DNA of 6,029 nucleotides from NCBI GenBank assembly GCA_003132105.1, contig PKWS01000162.1:1-6029 (forward strand), given 5' to 3'. Numbering within the stretch: the first letter of the stretch is position 1; the number at the start of each line of letters is the position of its first letter. The position numbers and the translations under genes are program-made. The notes under the pieces were generated by a model. It worked only from the letters and a program-made list of their open reading frames with translations, did no database searches and was not told where the DNA came from. The stretch is from Desulfosporosinus sp. (GTDB lineage Bacteria > Bacillota > Desulfitobacteriia > Desulfitobacteriales > Desulfitobacteriaceae). Below, in pieces: positions 5,240 to 6,029 of this stretch.

Positions 5240-6029
5240 ATGACTACAATACATGCAATCATAATTGGTATTGTTGAAGGCATTACTGAATTTTTACCGA
5301 TTTCTTCAACGGGTCATATGATCATAACAGAGTCGATACTCGGTATGAATATTGATGATTTTACAAAGGCTTTTACGGTTAGCATTCAGCTTGGAGCCAT
5401 CCTTTCTGTAATCGTGCTTTACTGGAAAAGGTTTTTTCAAACTTTCGATTTTTATGTAAAATTATTAATCGCTTTTCTTCCTGCAGCTGTACTTGGCTTT
5501 TTACTCGATAAATACATCGATGAATTGTTGGGCAGCGTTTTGACGGTTGCCATCACCATGTTTTTGGGAGGGATTCTTTTGTTGTTTGTTGACAAATGGT
5601 TTCACAAACCTTCGAGAGATCAGGAGATGACAGGGACAAAGGCATTAAAAATAGGCTTCTTTCAGTGTATTTCCATGATTCCCGGAGTGTCACGCTCAGC
5701 CGCTACCATCGTTGGAGGTATGACCCAAAAGTTAACCAGAACAGCTGCTGCAGAATTCTCTTTCTTCCTCGCAGTACCCACTATGTTTGCTGCCACGATC
5801 TTTAAACTGTATAAGCTTTACAGCGCTAACCATCAGATATTTACTTCTGATACGATCCATATTTTGATTATCGGTAACATAGTAGCCTTTGTGGTGGCTA
5901 TGTTAGCCATTAAAGTCTTTATCACCTATCTTACTAAACACGGCTTTAAAATATTCGGGTATTACCGCATCATTGTTGGTCTGGCATTACTGATTCTTAT
6001 CGCTTTGCATGTTCCTTTAAACTTCGCAT
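5240..6029 (+). CDS. uppP: Undecaprenyl-diphosphate phosphatase UppP (BacA family), cut by the right edge
   Basis: This integral membrane enzyme removes a phosphate from undecaprenyl diphosphate, regenerating the carrier lipid for peptidoglycan and O-antigen synthesis; extra dosage is known to give bacitracin resistance. From the ATG at 5240 the frame stays open for 263 codons to the window end. Both family signatures are present: the N-terminal GIVEGITEFLPISSTGH (10-26, with E13, E17 and H26) and PGVSRSAATI (148-157, with R152). Further hydrophobic segments lie at about 46-62, 75-90, 98-118, 168-190, 206-229 and 242-262. The C-terminal motif KHGFKIFGYYRIIVGL (233-248) is the usual ending of the family. 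Length and this motif suggest only a few residues are missing. The start is six bases after the DUF3098 stop, indicating one transcript. Confidence 0.95.
   Translation, partial: MTTIHAIIIGIVEGITEFLPISSTGHMIITESILGMNIDDFTKAFTVSIQLGAILSVIVLYWKRFFQTFDFYVKLLIAFLPAAVLGFLLDKYIDELLGSVLTVAITMFLGGILLLFVDKWFHKPSRDQEMTGTKALKIGFFQCISMIPGVSRSAATIVGGMTQKLTRTAAAEFSFFLAVPTMFAATIFKLYKLYSANHQIFTSDTIHILIIGNIVAFVVAMLAIKVFITYLTKHGFKIFGYYRIIVGLALLILIALHVPLNFA

Noticed and set aside
5596..5805. Rightward open frame of 69 codons inside uppP
   Set aside because: It is an out-of-frame shadow of uppP, whose own frame carries both catalytic signatures.

Overview
The window looks like a chromosomal segment from a member of the Bacteroidota, most likely class Bacteroidia. 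Four things point there: the leucyl-tRNA synthetase has the Bacteroidota form (the zinc-site cysteines are mostly gone and the sequence RGGHPVERK stands in their place), a DUF3098 membrane protein sits between ftsX and uppP, no gene start has a clear Shine-Dalgarno sequence, and TAnnTTTG-like -7 elements precede leuS and ftsX.

Layout. Positions 1-55 hold the first 18 codons of a leftward gene that leaves the window. Positions 56-511 are gene-free but structured: a 10-bp tandem repeat (131-166), a degenerate 11-bp tandem repeat (197-229) and a near-perfect 79-nt hairpin (303-381) made of reiterated short words. leuS (512-3631) runs leftward. A 402-bp divergent intergenic region (3632-4033) carries candidate promoters on both sides and a REP-like element of six trinucleotide-loop hairpins arranged as one large dyad. 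Rightward from 4034 comes a compact operon: ftsX, a DUF3098 gene, and uppP, which runs off the right edge within a few codons of its expected end.

The rightward genes are envelope functions. FtsX is the membrane part of the FtsEX system that controls peptidoglycan hydrolysis at division. UppP recycles the undecaprenyl carrier lipid used for wall and O-antigen synthesis. The DUF3098 protein is a small two-helix membrane protein of unknown role. leuS is an unrelated translation gene on the other strand.

The most unusual object is inside leuS. An in-frame block of about 105-115 codons (roughly residues 637-751) interrupts the synthetase between GMIQGRSNF and the KMSKS loop. Its core is about 24% GC, against about 50% on either side. 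Its protein sequence resembles the core of DUF559/Vsr-type nuclease folds of the PD-(D/E)XK class, with the aligned histidine region missing. All recognisable synthetase motifs around it are intact, so it looks like a tolerated, possibly homing-derived, domain insertion in an essential enzyme. The nuclease assignment is inference from pattern recognition and was not tested by a search.
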